Positions 1 to 11,681 of a DNA stretch of 64,000 nt are shown piece by piece. The notes under the pieces were generated by a model. That model had not been told where the DNA came from and did not search any database. It saw nothing but the letters and a program-made list of their open reading frames with translations. The number at the start of each line of letters is the position of its first letter. Position 1 is the first letter of the stretch. This DNA is from Isoetes taiwanensis (Eukaryota > Streptophyta > Lycopodiopsida > Isoetales > Isoetaceae): assembly GCA_021234155.1 (NCBI GenBank), contig JAJEKV010000127.1, forward strand, positions 2,037,728-2,101,727, given 5' to 3'. The position numbers and the translations under genes are program-made.

Positions 1-189
1 TTGAGGTCAGAAGGATTCATGTTGACATAAATCCTTTCAATAGAGTAAAGAATCGGTGGAAGAGATAGGCGTCAACATGGGTTTCTTTCATGTCAGGCTG
101 CATGTGACCTTTTTGTTTTGGGTTTTGACATCCATTGATCAATGTCAGCGACTTCATGTGATCCCTTCCTTCCCGGCTGGCCAAAATGT
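1..189. other. Left flank of element A, no gene seen
   Basis: Sequence outside the left LTR of element A. No coding potential is recognisable; short open frames here have no family signature. The last five bases (185-189, AATGT) are the likely left half of the target duplication of element A. Confidence 0.5.
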
Positions 190-1709
190 TGCTTGGCCGT
201 CCCCTACTGGAGTATCTTGGTGCTCTGCAAGTACAAGCGAGTTCTTCCCCGCGACTCCATGTGATACGAGACCCTCCACATATCCTTTGCCCGTACTTGA
301 AAGGTCAGTGGGAAGGTGAAGGTCGTCTGTCTCCCTCCAAGGCCTACCTAGGCTGCGGAGCGTAAACATATGTCGAGTACCAGCGAATCCTCATCTACAC
401 CCGAGGAGGGTGGGTATATCAACTTATCTGCATAGACAGTAATTGACTATTTATCACATAGGGGATCCTACCCAAGGCTCGGACTCAAGGGGGAGTAGCG
501 GCCCGGCTTGGGTCTCCAGTTCATTAGGGCGAGATTCATGTAGCAATGGGTTAGGCATAAGAACATGGCATAGGGTTGTCCTCCATCCGCCCCTCACATT
601 GCACTGCGAGTGGTGAAGTGTAGGACCACAGCTGTGCTTAGCCGGGATTGCGGCAGGAGGGATAGCGATTCACCCGGGGACATCATCCCAGTTCGATGAG
701 GCAGGTAGGGATCCTCCCTCCAGAGATCCCACATCTTTGACTCAAAGGTGACTAGAGGGGCCACTACCGTGTTCAATCAACCTTTGGAAAGTGTACACCA
801 CTTCAGGTGTGTTACCCATGCCTTACCCGCACTTCGGTGGTAAGCCATTGAACCTAGTCACAATGATCCCCGGGCTTTACACACCCAGGGGATGGTTCAA
901 GTCAGAACATGAACCTCCTTTCTTAGCCGGTGGGCCTTTTCACCCACAACCAGTGTGGCTCTTGTACAGGGCTAATCTACGTGCTAGAGGCTACTCTAGG
1001 AGCATCAACTACAAGCTTTGGGGCCCCTACCCCCTTCCCAATACAAGGAGTTCACAGATACATCATCCAAATACATCCGCAGGAAGAACTAAAAAGAACT
1101 AGATCTAATCATAGAGTTAGGTTCTTTTAGTTAGTGTCCGAGATCTAAGATCTAGATAGGCTGCTATGGGCAATTTAATAGTCTAAACCTACTGATTCTA
1201 TGACTAGAAGGCGGTTTAAGCTATTAAATTGACCAACTCTGATCCTTGAGTGGCTCCTCCTGACTGAGAGTTCAACCATCCTGCTGGAGCTGTCGAATTC
1301 AGGGCCCTGATGGCCAATTAAGCTTGGCTGGGGGGAGGTGGTTTTTGGCTCACAGGGCAGCCAAAGCGAGCTCTAAAACCCTAAGGACGAAAACTAGCAA
1401 GCTAGGGTTTTCCTACCCTAAATAGACATGGGGTTTAGGCTAGGGTTTTCAATTACCCATTTTGGCATGTGGGATGATTGGAAAAGGCCCCGCTGCCATT
1501 AATGGCTAGGTGGCAAAATATGCCAACATGGAAGGTGTGCCCACATTAATGTGCACATGTGCATTAATAATACATGAACATATCTAACAAGTTGCCCCAA
1601 AATGCTTACGGCTATCCGTTGGCATTACGTCGGTCGGTTGGCGTGTAATGCAGCGTGGCGAGCGATTACGATACGTTCAGGACGGGACCGGTATCTTTGG
1701 AGCGTCACA
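190..1709 (-). repeat. Element A 3' LTR (left)
   Basis: Aligns over its length with 11682-13222. Shared landmarks include the GTCCCCTAC start region, the ACACCACTTCA block, and the motif CTAGGGTTTTCCTACC. It ends in GCGTCACA at 1709, matching ACGTCACA of the other LTR. The start is degraded (TGCTTGGCCGTC instead of TGTGACGTC), so base 190 is a best estimate chosen because it leaves AATGT as target duplication. Telobox-like AAACCCTAA is present around 1376-1383. Confidence 0.85.
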
Positions 1710-1723
1710 TTCTCCCCACCTTG
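1710..1723 (-). other. Polypurine tract of element A
   Basis: On the minus strand this reads CAAGGTGGGGAGAA directly before the 3' LTR, the expected place for the plus-strand primer. The same tract follows both left LTRs of element B (20665 and 36901), which supports all three LTR boundaries. Confidence 0.85.
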
Positions 1724-2599
1724 AAATGATCTTTGTCCAGCGACATGTGGAATCTCTCCCACCTTGGGATCTTCCCTAATGCGCAATGCGCAATCAGCGT
1801 TGATGCATACAATATAATAGTTATACATTTGCCAAGGATTACCCTAAGGTAATATTTTTTAAAACATTATCCGTCATCATACTATGGAATACTTAACAAT
1901 TCATAACATCATTAAACAAGGTATTAGCTATCTGAGTTATTATGACATTAAGTTATACAAAATTTCAACATTTCATATCTATAATTATTGTTAGAGTACT
2001 CTTAGTTCCTTGCGACACATTCCAACAAAATTTGTGTTGCAAGTCTTGTAGCTTCGACCTCCTTGCCCTCCCGGGGCTCTATTGGCACAATTAGATACTA
2101 CGTTAGTACCATTTTAATTATTTAATAAATTTTTGGTTATATGGTGACCACCCCACCTATCTACATGGATGCATGGCTAATCTCGAGTGTAGGAAGAGGG
2201 TGAATCTTCCATTATGGCCATGAGATAAGCCTATATGCCTATATGCGGCTCATGCCTACACCCTAGTTGCCCGGCGTGGAGGATAGGTCCTTCATTATAT
2301 GGGGCGTGAAGGCACGATTCCTCCCTATCAAAGCATATATGGGGCTAGAGGTGCTTTTCCTATCGATTGCATTCCTTAATGACCTCCTTTCTCTCTGAGG
2401 GTGGAGTCTACTTCCCATGGGGCAGTAGACTTTCTAATCTACCTTCCACTTTCGCCCAAAAGCGAAAGCAGGCGGTCATGCCTACGTTGACATTACACCC
2501 GCCCTAGAATCACCGTGGTGGTCTCATCATCGATAACAACGCATCGACCCATACCAAGCATAGGTGGCATCGTAGATTAATCCCTAACTACACAGAATT

Positions 2600-4140
2600 A
2601 ACCTACACAAATCGACATGCAGAGGCGATTTTCTTAGGAATGACCTTGCCGTCCCATTGCTCCATAAACTGTGGATACTGCTTTTCTAAATCCCTCTTAA
2701 AGTACCCGCGTCGCGTCTTCCAGCGGCAAGTGTGTTTCCATTGACCAAGTACTCTTGTCTTTGGAGGAACTCAGATCTCCTTGTTTTCTTGAAAGCTTTA
2801 TCAAGAATCATTTAGGAACTATTTCCGGCTGCTCCTCGATCATTTCCAACAACGTTGGAGTGTCCAAGACTTAGTGCGGGTTTGGAGTATGCTTCTTCAA
2901 CAAACTCACATGGAAGACCTTATGAATCTTTAGGTGTCTTTGGCAATTCTAACTTGTAGGATTGATTACCTACTCTCTTGATTATTACGAAGGTCCATTA
3001 CCTTGGAGCAAGCTTCTTGCAATTCCCAATCGAGCTTTGCTGCTTCACCTTGATCTTGAGCCATACATCATCTCCAACTTTGAACTCTCTTCTTCATTAC
3101 GATGCTTGTCGCGATGCTCTTTTTTGTCGACTTCTTGCTGCTATTAACCTCCTCGAACCTCTTCCACAAGCTGCTTTGCATATCGGCCAACATCTCTGCT
3201 GAAAACTTCCACTTTTGACCGGGGGTTGTGCCAAATTAATGCGGAGTTAGGCAGCGATAGCCATAATTGATCATAAATGGCGACATTTGGGATGATTCAC
3301 GCTTGGTGCTATTGTATGCAAACTCCACCAAGTGAATAAATTCTTCCCACATACTTTGCTTATTCCGGACATAGTTTAGTAGCATGTCTTCTAAAATCTG
3401 TTGGTCGCTCCGTTTGGCCATCCGTCACGAGGATGATGATACGTGCTCATGGATAGCTTTATGCGATGTTCGCAAAGAGGTCTTGCCAAAATGCACTCAT
3501 GAACCGGATCCACAATGGGATATAATCTCCCTTGGCATGCCATGAAGCGAAGATCTCTTTGGTGAAGAGCTTTCTTTGTATCCATAGGCTGTATCGTGGT
3601 CTTGCAGAGGCACAAAATGTGCCATCTTTACAACTTATGCAGACCACTACCATCAAGGCATCCTTGCCTCTTAAGTTTCTTGGGAGTCACAGCAGTGAAA
3701 TCCATCTTTGATTACCTCCCATAGCGTTTGGCACCGCTAATGGCTCTAATGCCCCTGGAATTGAAGTTGCTCCGCGCCGTCTGTGGCATAAGTGACATTC
3801 CTTGATGTAGCGAGCTATTTGCTTCTTCATTCCTGGCCAATAATAGGCTGCTGCGCGCACTTTGAAATATGTTTTCATGAATCGCATGGCGGCTATTGGG
3901 CTGTTGTCGCGTGTCATGGAGGATCAACTTCCTTACACGATGATTGAATGCGCACAACTTGTTCTTATGGTATAACAGGTTGCCTTCCTTCTTATAATGC
4001 TTGAAGGCCTCCCAGCTCTTTATCTGTTCTAGCCTCCTTAGAGAGGCTTGCCCATACTTCCACGAAATCCACATCCGTTGGCAAGGACTCTTCAATCTTC
4101 TTACCAAAGTCGTTTGGAGAGCGTCGAAATTGCATTGCAA
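2600..4140 (-). pseudogene. Element A integrase with chromodomain-like C-terminus, broken
   Basis: Minus-strand fragments in several frames together cover an integrase. About 3917-3700 has the zinc-binding region with WPGMKKQIARYI and CHLC. About 3656-3440 is the catalytic core, heavily disrupted. 3421-3236 contains FIHLVEFAYNSTKRESSQM followed by INYGYRCLTP. Further left, about 2840-2640, are fragments matching the chromodomain of element B (FKKTRRS, then YLVNG). Integrase inserts cDNA; the chromodomain is thought to steer insertion to heterochromatin. No single frame could be translated. The codon after INYGY is an Arg here, where element B has a TAG stop, which is useful for dating damage in B. 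Confidence 0.8.
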
Positions 4141-4146
4141 TGCACT

Positions 4147-5350
4147 CTAGTTGTCGGGGATGCCTTGAAAAGCGCATCCATACCACATTGAGCTTCCCGG
4201 CTTGTAGACTATATCAAAGTCATATTCTTGAGGAACTCCATCCATCTCCCGGCCTCCAGTTAAGGTGTGGTTTGCGTGAATACATATTGGAGGCTCGATG
4301 GTGGGTATCCAATTGGAACTTCCTTCCCAAAGAGATAGTGCCTCCATATTCTTAATGCCGACAACGCAAGCAATTCCTGATGCGTCGTTGTTGGGTGGCG
4401 TCTCGGCGTCGTTCATCTTCACGGAATCATATGCTACCACGCTCTTCTTGCATAAGCATTGCACTGTAGCTATCTTACTACTATCTGTTGCTACAAGCTT
4501 ATCTTTCTCGGTCGGCAAAGGTCAAGGCGGGGGCATTCGTCGGAGCTTCTTTCAACAATTCAAACCCCTTTTGGGCTTTCTTGTGCCAATGCTCTACCCA
4601 ATCTTTCACCTTCTCTTGCCCTCGTCCGGTGCGTTAGCGGGGCTGCTATCTTAGCAAAGTTCTTCACGGGCGAACTTCTGTGTAGTACCACTGCTAGGCC
4701 AGAAAACTTCTGACCTCATGCACATTCTTGGCGCGACCCTTTGAATCCTTTGCTTCAATCTTGGCGGGGTCCGTTGAGATGCCTTCTGCTGAGATCACAT
4801 GACCAAGGTATTCCACCTTCTCTGTGCGATTGCAGTGGCGCCCGACAACTTGGCGTTTAAGGCGGTGCCTCTTCAACTTCTCTAGCACCCTTCTCAAGTG
4901 TTGCCGCGTGCTCTTCAAAGGGATCTGCTATACACCAAAATGTCATCAAAGAAAACAATCACAAAGGTGTCGGGAACTCCACGAAGATATGGTTCATGAG
5001 CCTCATGAGCGTTGAACATTTGATAAGCCAAAGGCATTCACAGTGAACTCATAATGCCCATCTGCAGCGTCACGAAGGCGGTCTTGTGGATATCTTCCTC
5101 CTTTATCAGGTATCGATGATAACCCTTACCTTAAGTCGATTTTGGAAAGATCTTTGCTCCTTGAAGCTGATCCATCAAGTCGTCGATCTTGGAAGCGCAT
5201 ACTTGTTCTTAATGGTGTGCTTATTCAACTGTCTATAGTCTATGCATCCTCAAAGATCCATCCTTCTTCTTGACAAAAATGAATGGGCTCCAAGCGGCGA
5301 GACACTAGGTCTAATGAAACCTAGGTCGAGCAGCTCCTCCTAGCTAACTT
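4147..5350 (-). pseudogene. Element A reverse transcriptase and RNase H, broken
   Basis: 4918-4694 encodes the RT thumb/connection segment with [13 protein letters not shown]. Directly upstream on the minus strand (about 4990-4930) is the FFDDI catalytic motif, and about 5300-5210 matches the fingers region with FVKKDGSL. 4518-4147 is RNase H-like, with [14 protein letters not shown] and VVAYDS. The pieces sit in different frames, so at least several indels separate them. Together they correspond to the RT-RNase H order PR-RT-RH-IN of Ty3/gypsy elements. Confidence 0.82.
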
Positions 5351-5472
5351 CTTGACTCCGACAACTCTTGCGTTGTCATTCTATATGGAGCCTTGCTTGT
5401 TGGCTTTGTTCGGTTTAAGGTGCTATCTGCGCGCTCGACTCCCCCCTATAAGGAGGGAGCTGCTTGATCTCA

Positions 5473-6127
5473 TCACGGAAAGAGATGGTGGAACTCAAAT
5501 TGATCAACAGCTATTTGCCCGGCAACTTCTTCGAGCATCTTGTCTTCTTTGCTTCCTTCCAATTCCGGCTCACTAATCTCAAGCTTGAAGATGTATGCCA
5601 CTTGCTCACTCTTGATGCACTTGAGCGGTCGTTTAGAAGACATACAGCATGATGGGAACAACTTCTTTACTGTTATCTCAATGATCTTTGCCGTCGGTGT
5701 TGGGAAGGTCACCTTCCGCTTTCCACAATCAATAATGGCCCTTTGGTCCAAAGGTACTCCATACCTATTATCAAGTCATATTTGCCGATGCCCATTACCG
5801 CCCCCATCACGGATCTTAATCCACGGCAGAGTCGATGTCAAAGTTGATTCTTTTACACCGCCGTGCGCCTTCTTGCTCCACTTGCTAAGACGGGCCTTGG
5901 CTTTGACTTTAATGGTTTCAACTTCAACATTTGAACCGATACGGGGATGCAAAGTTATGGCTACTTCCCGAATCTATCGGGACTATAAATGACTTGGCCT
6001 TGGCCTTTTCCAACGTGGAAATTACTTTATCTTGGCTCTCGCTTTGCTCTGTATCTATTGCGGCAAAGATATGACACTCACCACCGAATGTAGTCGCGGG
6101 CCTCCCTCGCCCGTCGTCGTCGAACAA
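5473..6127 (-). pseudogene. Element A aspartic protease region, broken
   Basis: 6127-5924 carries FIVPIDSGSSHNFASP, the retropepsin active site in DSGS form (element B has DTGS). 5751-5473 continues with IDCGKRKVTFPTPTAKIIE and a tail matching the protease-RT linker of element B. The protease would cleave the Gag-Pol polyprotein. Two frames are involved, so it is not intact. Confidence 0.8.
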
Positions 6128-7420
6128 AAGTGTCCCAATCTCCCAACTCTGCTAGCGGCGCACTCATGACATATGGGCGGTTCATTTGTCTATGGCCTGG
6201 TTGAAACACACTGAAAAAAGGCTGCTTTTCTATGCACTCTGTCTCTTTTCCTTGGGCATGGCTGCGCCGAAAGGATCGCCTTTGCTTTGGAGTAGTTTGA
6301 CCCTTCTGTTTGTCTTTGAAAGACACACGCTTCTTCTCCTGCTTTGCTTCCCTTGATTGCCACTATATGGGGCTCTAAATTTGATCTGAAATTTTGTTTG
6401 TCCTCGGGCTAAAGCGCTTTCTTTGCCTTGCCTTTATCTTGGTATCTTCGCGCCTCGCCTTGGCTATTCTGGGTCTGTTCCTTGCAAGCTTATTGCCTTG
6501 GACTCCGCCGATCTTTGTTCTAGGGTTTATTGCCCTTACAAACTTGCGGATCTCCTCATTTAGACCTTCAATGTAGCTTTCCAGCGCATGCTTCTCCACC
6601 TAACTTTGGCACATATCGACCTTAGCCTCATAAATTCCTCAGGTTATTTAAATGCTTGACTTGTTGCCTTCTTTGCAACTTTGTAGAAAGCTGTTGCATC
6701 ATCTTGGACTTGTGCTCTCTTGGAACGTAATGGCGGCTTGAAGGCTTTAGCAAACTTCTTGAACACCGCAAGCATCCACAGCAAGCCATGAGCCTTGGCA
6801 TAGCCCTTCCACCAAATCGTCTTTGCTCCCTTCAGGGTTCATTTGTTGCCACCTGCCTTTATCCTTATCCTTCATACCATAGGCATTGCGTGTTTAAACT
6901 CATCTCGTCAAGCCAAGCCTCTTGCCTCCATGCGACGCTGTTCTCCCTGAGAATTGCTCGAGCTTCCTGGCCTTCCAAACATTTCCCAATGCAGAGTCTA
7001 CTTTCTTCTGGTAGTCAGAGGTTCTTGTGTCCCTTTGTCGTCCGTCCGGGGTGTTCCTCTGCCTTTCGTCTGTTCGGACTTGGTTCTGCCCTTCTTCTTC
7101 CTCAGAATCGGAGTCTGAATCTGAGCTTGAGTCGGAGGAGTCCGAGCTGGGGGACCTTCCTCTCTTGCTCCTCTTCTTGTCTCTACCTGTTCTCCGAGCT
7201 GATGCTTGCGGCAGTTGAGCGTTACCCACCGAACCTGCTCCTGCTTGTGCGGCTAGCAAAGCCTTTATCTGTTCGAGGTCCGTCCTCATTTGCGATATTT
7301 CTTCTTCTGGGGTCATTTGTCCAAATTCTTCAAGCAGGTTCCTTGCGGGCGTGGCACAGGCGGACTCTGTTCCTCTATAAGTTCCGGGTTATTGATTCTC
7401 CTGGCGCTTAGGCCTCTAGG
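6078..7420 (-). pseudogene. Element A gag, broken
   Basis: 7316-6900 (138 residues) is the Gag N-terminus: MTPEEEISQMRTDLEQIKAL, a Ser/Asp-rich stretch (SSDSSDSSSDSDSDSEEEE), then VWKARKLEQFSG leading into the capsid. 6599-6375 has the capsid end with YIEGLNEEIRKF. 6326-6078 holds a degenerate zinc-knuckle region, FQPGHRQ, where element B still has a complete CCHC. Capsid and nucleocapsid would form the cytoplasmic particle. Frame changes separate the three parts. Confidence 0.82.
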
Positions 7421-7593
7421 CGCATACACAAGTGGTTCATAGCTACATGGTTAGTTTTCCTTGTTTTCTTGCATTATTTATGTTTGTTGGCATGGTTGGG
7501 GGGACACAAAATATATCAACAAAACATTTATAGTGCAAGAGAATATTATATTTATATTTTATATTACACTAATACAAAATTACAACTTCTGAA

Positions 7594-9165
7594 TCATTCA
7601 TTTTTTTGTCGGGTAAGATGGATTATCCTCCGGGAACTTTTCACTTGGGCTGTTCCCCTTGAATGGCCCAAGTTCCTAAGGACATTGGCTGGAGATCCAC
7701 CTTGTAATGCTCTTGCCAAATCTTCTATTCTGCGGTGGGAGGTATAAGCTGCTGTCACTGACAGTCTTGCCTGCCGCCTGTAAGGTATGGCGAAGTCGAA
7801 GACGTCGAGTGCTACCGCTCTCTTCACCAGGATTGCATACTCGGTATTAAGGGGTAACCGCGCATGCCGGCCGAGATCACTGAGTGCAATCAGCAGCGAT
7901 ACTCCTTCCTGCCTCACGGGGGTGAACTTGCGATTGGATAACGCTATTCTTCCATCCATCAGCGGTGGCGGGTATCTATCTGTAGTAGTGACACAATGGT
8001 TGCGAGGCGGGTCCTCGGCCACTTTCGGTATCCCGGCTCGTATGCGCTTCGAAGTCATCAACCTCCAGGTGGTGAGCTCCACAACCAGTCTCATTCTTTG
8101 AAGCCCTCGAGGTCAAATTAGCTGTCCTCTCGGGGAGGTTCTGCTTGGCGAGCTTGCCCGTTAGGATGTTTGAGAGTCGCATAAGCGGATCCCCATCGTT
8201 CACGAAGAGCAAGGAACTCTTCCTCCGTCGGTAGCTTGTTCTCGGCCTTATGCGCCTCCATAATCTGCACGATGTTCTTTGTAGGCTTGGATGTGGGAGG
8301 TAAACTCTCCCCGTGTAAGTGTGGCTTCCCTTACTTGGAGGGAAAGTCAGTTCTCCTCGGGCGATGAAGTCGTCCAAGTCCGTTCTTCGGGTTAGTGCGG
8401 CAACTCTTGGTCGGTACTCCCTTTCCACACTTTTCCGGGAGGTTTTGAATGTAAACTTAGGAGGCGAAACTCCTCACCTTCCGACAATAATGGGAGCTAG
8501 GCTTGTGATGCCTAACTTAGGGGTGGCGACTCGAGAGTCTGCCGCTTCTTTTCAGTCTTGCCACTCTGCTTTCTGCTTGTCGCCGCTCTTCAGCCCCAGG
8601 TCGAGCTCGACATAGTCTTCCTCTTCTTCTGATTCTGTTCATCAGGAGTCTTCTTCCCTTCCCTTCACGCTCCTGTTCATCTTGTGTGAGGCCGTTGTTG
8701 TTCTTGCTATGGCCAATGGGTCCACGTCCATGGGGGGAATGGAGGTTTCCCCACGGTGTTCGACGCGGTGGGTGAAAAAGATTGCCAGGCGGTGTTGAAA
8801 GAAAGTACTTGGTCCCGGTGGCGATTAGGACCATTGGCTCCGGGTGTCGCGATGCGCCTTGTTTGTGAGGTATTTGGCGATGTTAGGGACATCGTCTAAT
8901 GCCGCTAGAGGGGCTGTCTAGGAACAAAATAGCCTACAAGGGGAGTTGCACTAGCGCTGGTTCTACCCTAGCTTGGAACTCAATCAAGACTCTACTATAA
9001 GCTGGGGTCGCGTGCAAGGTTGCTTGGACATCTACCTCCTTCCTGAAGATCTGGAAGATTTGGTCGACGTCGTCCTCCTCGGAATATGAGCCGGCCTGTA
9101 CCATCTGTGGAAATCGAAGTTGCCATTGATTAATTGCGAAGAGGGTAACAAACGGTTGCAAGAGC
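7594..9165 (-). pseudogene. Element A ORF-b: extra ORF upstream of gag, unknown function
   Basis: Three minus-strand segments match, in the same order, the pre-gag ORF of element B. 9161-8934 (VDQIFQIFRKEVDVQATL) pairs with INSVFAVFQKEIDMDATI of B. 8428 onward (RTDLDDFIARGELTF) pairs with QPDLDDFIDRETQDF. 8094-7594 (LMDGRIALSNRKFTP, VPYRRQ-like IPYRRQARLSVTAAYTS) pairs with LIDGRIAVIHRQFSP and VPYRRQGRLAVTAAYTS. I recognise no known domain. Conservation of protein sequence between two diverged subfamilies implies past selection. Broken here by frameshifts. Confidence 0.75.
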
Positions 9166-9435
9166 GCCTCGGGGAGTTGAAAATCGGCTAGAAGGGCGGG
9201 GGCTTGATTTGTAGGGTGCTATCTGAGAAATGAGGGGTCTATTTATAGAAAAGGGAAAACCCTAATTTTTGGATGACTTGAAAATTTCCTAGGGTTGGGT
9301 AATTCTAGCCTATCTGAGGTCAAAATGGGAGTTTGAGGACTATATGGGATGCTTGAACAAGGCTAGATTACCTAAAAGATGCTATGCAATAGGTTGAAGG
9401 TGACTTTGACAAGTCACGGTGAAGAAATGGTAAGA

Positions 9436-9703
9436 GGTCTCCACGGACTTAGCCTCGCTTCAAAACTAACTTTTAGTTCTTTGACCAGGCGCGAGCTGTG
9501 AGACATCAGTCTCATTTCGATCAAAAGGTGTCTAATTTGGGTAAACTAATGGTGTAAGGGTGATGGGCTCATCAAATCAGGCAGAATTGACCCCTTATTT
9601 GGCCGATTTGGAGCTGTTTTGGTCAAGTTTGGGCGAGGTCTCACAGCTTGCGCCTCGCTTCAAAACTAACTTTTAGTTTTTTTTCCGGTATTTGTGAGAC
9701 ATC
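9436..9703. repeat. Two stem-loop modules between ORF-b and ORF-a of element A
   Basis: Module 1 is 9436-9507 and module 2 is 9639-9703. Module 2 is closed by GTCTCACA (9639-9646) and its exact reverse complement TGTGAGAC (9693-9700), and contains an inner perfect 8-bp stem AAAACTAA/TTAGTTTT (9662-9669/9673-9680). Module 1 has the same inner core CGCTTCAAAACTAACTTTT and outer GGTCTC/GTGAGAC ends, with mismatches. Two more copies lie on the other side of ORF-a at 11225-11480. Confidence 0.75.
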
Positions 9704-10034
9704 ATGTCTCTCGGCTTGCAAATGTCCTATTTCACTGAAATAAAAGCTAAAACTTATTAATTTGCTCTAATTAACCAAGTTTATGTCATCAAGGTACACA
9801 AAATTGCTCTATATTACAAAATTTTTAATTATTTACAACAAAAGTTTCTAAGGCCGTTCTCCCTTTATGCGGGTCGCAAGACTCATGTCTTGTCGCATTA
9901 AGGTTACCCGCTTGGCGTGGAATAGTGCAAGGTTATTGAATCTTCAAAATGTTGCACTATCTTTGCCTCGGCCGCCTCTTGCATTGCCGGTGCGCCTCGT
10001 CCCAGTGACTCTAAAGTGCGTTACGTAGGCTGCA

Positions 10035-11029
10035 TCACTTCTGCGCACCAAATCGGCGAAGGGGCCGCGCGGGAATTAGGGAGACCCGTAGGCTGCTTAT
10101 TTGGAAGTGTCTAATCTCCCTTAGCGCTCTTCTCTCCACCTCCTTTCTATCAGCTTTCTTCTTTGGTGGTGGCTTGGGAACCTTGGGCTTCGGTGGTGGC
10201 GGCTTTAAGGTTTCTTTGCTTAGTTGAGTCGCCCTCCTCGATGAACGACCACTTTTTTCTTCATAATACTTGTTGTAGGCCTCCCATTTCTTCATATAGG
10301 CCTCGTGCTCCCTCATCTTCCTCTCATAAATCTTCACCACGTGGAGGCTTCCGGCGTGGTGGTTGCTTTCTTTCTATCCCATGCCGGGTTTTCGGGAAAA
10401 TGCGCTTGATCTTCTTTGGGGTTGCTTTCGGGTGCCCACGCTCGGTACTTCACCTTTCGTGCTTTGGGTGCTTTCTATCCCACATCGGCGGGTTGAAGTC
10501 CTCATCGGAAAGTCGTCGGGGGTTTGGGGGTTCGCACCTTGATGACAATCTTGGGGTTAGGCTTCTTTCCTTGGTTTTCCTTTGCCCGACCCGTTCCCTT
10601 TTGCCTTCTTCTTCTCTTACTGTGCCTTTTGTTCCTCTTCCTCCCTTTTCCTCTTTTTTGTCTTCCCTTCTCTTCTGTTGCATGAACCTTCTAAAGATGC
10701 TACCTCTCTTTGGCTCGGACACAATCCGAGGATCTGTGGGGTCGTCACGAATGGTCTTACGTTCCTTCTGGGATCTCCCGCTCTATTTCTTCATACACCT
10801 CCCTCGTCTCCTCGTCCATGGAGTTCGGTGATGTGGCCTCGTCTGCTTTCACTTTCTTGGTTGAAGACATCAATCGGTCGGGCGTGTCTTGCTCCCTCGT
10901 CCAACGACCCCCTCTCGCGAGCCTCTCCGCGGCATCTTCGAATGATCTCCGCCTCGATGGCTGGTGGTTTCGCTGGCGGCGCTTCCTTCTTGATGCGTTT
11001 GGTTCGGGCCATGCTTTACGGATCGTCAA
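10035..11029 (-). pseudogene. Element A ORF-a: charged ORF next to the 5' LTR, broken
   Basis: Minus-strand fragments 11029-10757 (MTIRKAWPEPNASRRKRRQ, later VYEEIEREIPE), 10722-10450 (SIFRRFMQQKRREDKKEEK, rich in Lys/Arg/Glu) and 10340-10035 (PPPPKPKVPKPPPKKKADRK, then REIRHFQ) follow one another in different frames. Element B has a homologue at 43629-42600 that shares the start (TWPEPNK), the charged middle, and the EMRHF end. No known domain is recognised; the composition suggests a nuclear or nucleic-acid-binding protein, which is inference only. Position: first ORF after the 5' LTR. Confidence 0.68.
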
Positions 11030-11224
11030 TCGGATAAAAGCGTAGAAAGATCGCCTAAGTTGGGAAGAGGCGGTTCTAGGGCTTGGACGAAAAAAAATGA
11101 GGGGGTTCTACATCTATTTATAGCTTGGGGAATTTTAGGTCAAAACTCAAGTTGCTACGTTTAACATGCTAAGGCACCAACTTAGTTAAAACTTATACTT
11201 ATTTCAGACTTTTTCTACCTATTG

Positions 11225-11480
11225 GTCTCCGCGACTTGCGCCTCGTTCCAATACTAATGTTTAGTTTTGCGACCGGTATGAAATGTGAGATCTCATATTC
11301 TAGGGTTTTTAGGTAATTAAAACATGCTATTCTAACTAATTCCTACCTTAGAATTAGCCTTACCACATTATTTTTCTCAAATTCATCATGTTTTGGTGTT
11401 CTTGGCTCGATGTCTCCCGACTTGCCTTCCGCTTCAAAACTAAAATTTAGTTCTCATGACAGCGGTAGCGGTGTGAGACC
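11225..11480. repeat. Two stem-loop modules between 5' LTR and ORF-a of element A
   Basis: Modules at 11225-11296 and 11410-11479. The second has a perfect palindromic core AACTAAAATTTAGTT, preceded by GCTTC and followed about 20 bases later by GTGAGAC; the first has CTAATGTTTAG in the same place. They are diverged copies of the modules at 9436-9703, so modules occur on both sides of ORF-a. Confidence 0.68.
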
Positions 11481-11665
11481 ACCTCACTTGGAAAAATTTT
11501 GGCTCATTCTTTTTAATCTTGTTAAATTCCAATTCACTTAATTGTTACTAGCTTAGCATAAACTACAAAGATGAGAAAAAAATTTCCCACTTTTCGAGGC
11601 TTGAGGATCCTATCAAGTTAGTACTCATTGGGAACATGGTCGTCTTTGCTCTTGGTCTCCAAGAA

Positions 11666-11680
11666 CATTGCTCGATACCA
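11666..11680 (-). other. Primer binding site of element A (initiator Met tRNA type)
   Basis: Minus strand reads TGGTATCGAGCAATG one base inside the 5' LTR. The usual initiator-Met primer site is TGGTATCAGAGC; here one A is missing and the rest fits. The identical shortened form occurs in element B (44411-44424). Confidence 0.8.
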
Positions 11681-11681
11681 T

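Noticed and set aside
181-200. A 12-bp match between the left flank (AAATGTTGCTTGG) and right flank (AAATGCCGCTTGG) of element A as a long target duplication
   Set aside because: Part of the left match lies in the degraded LTR start; gypsy elements make 5-bp duplications, so only AATGY is accepted.
7000-7200. Plus-strand Ser/Glu-rich open frames over gag
   Set aside because: Shadow frames of the Ser/Asp-rich gag segment on the minus strand.
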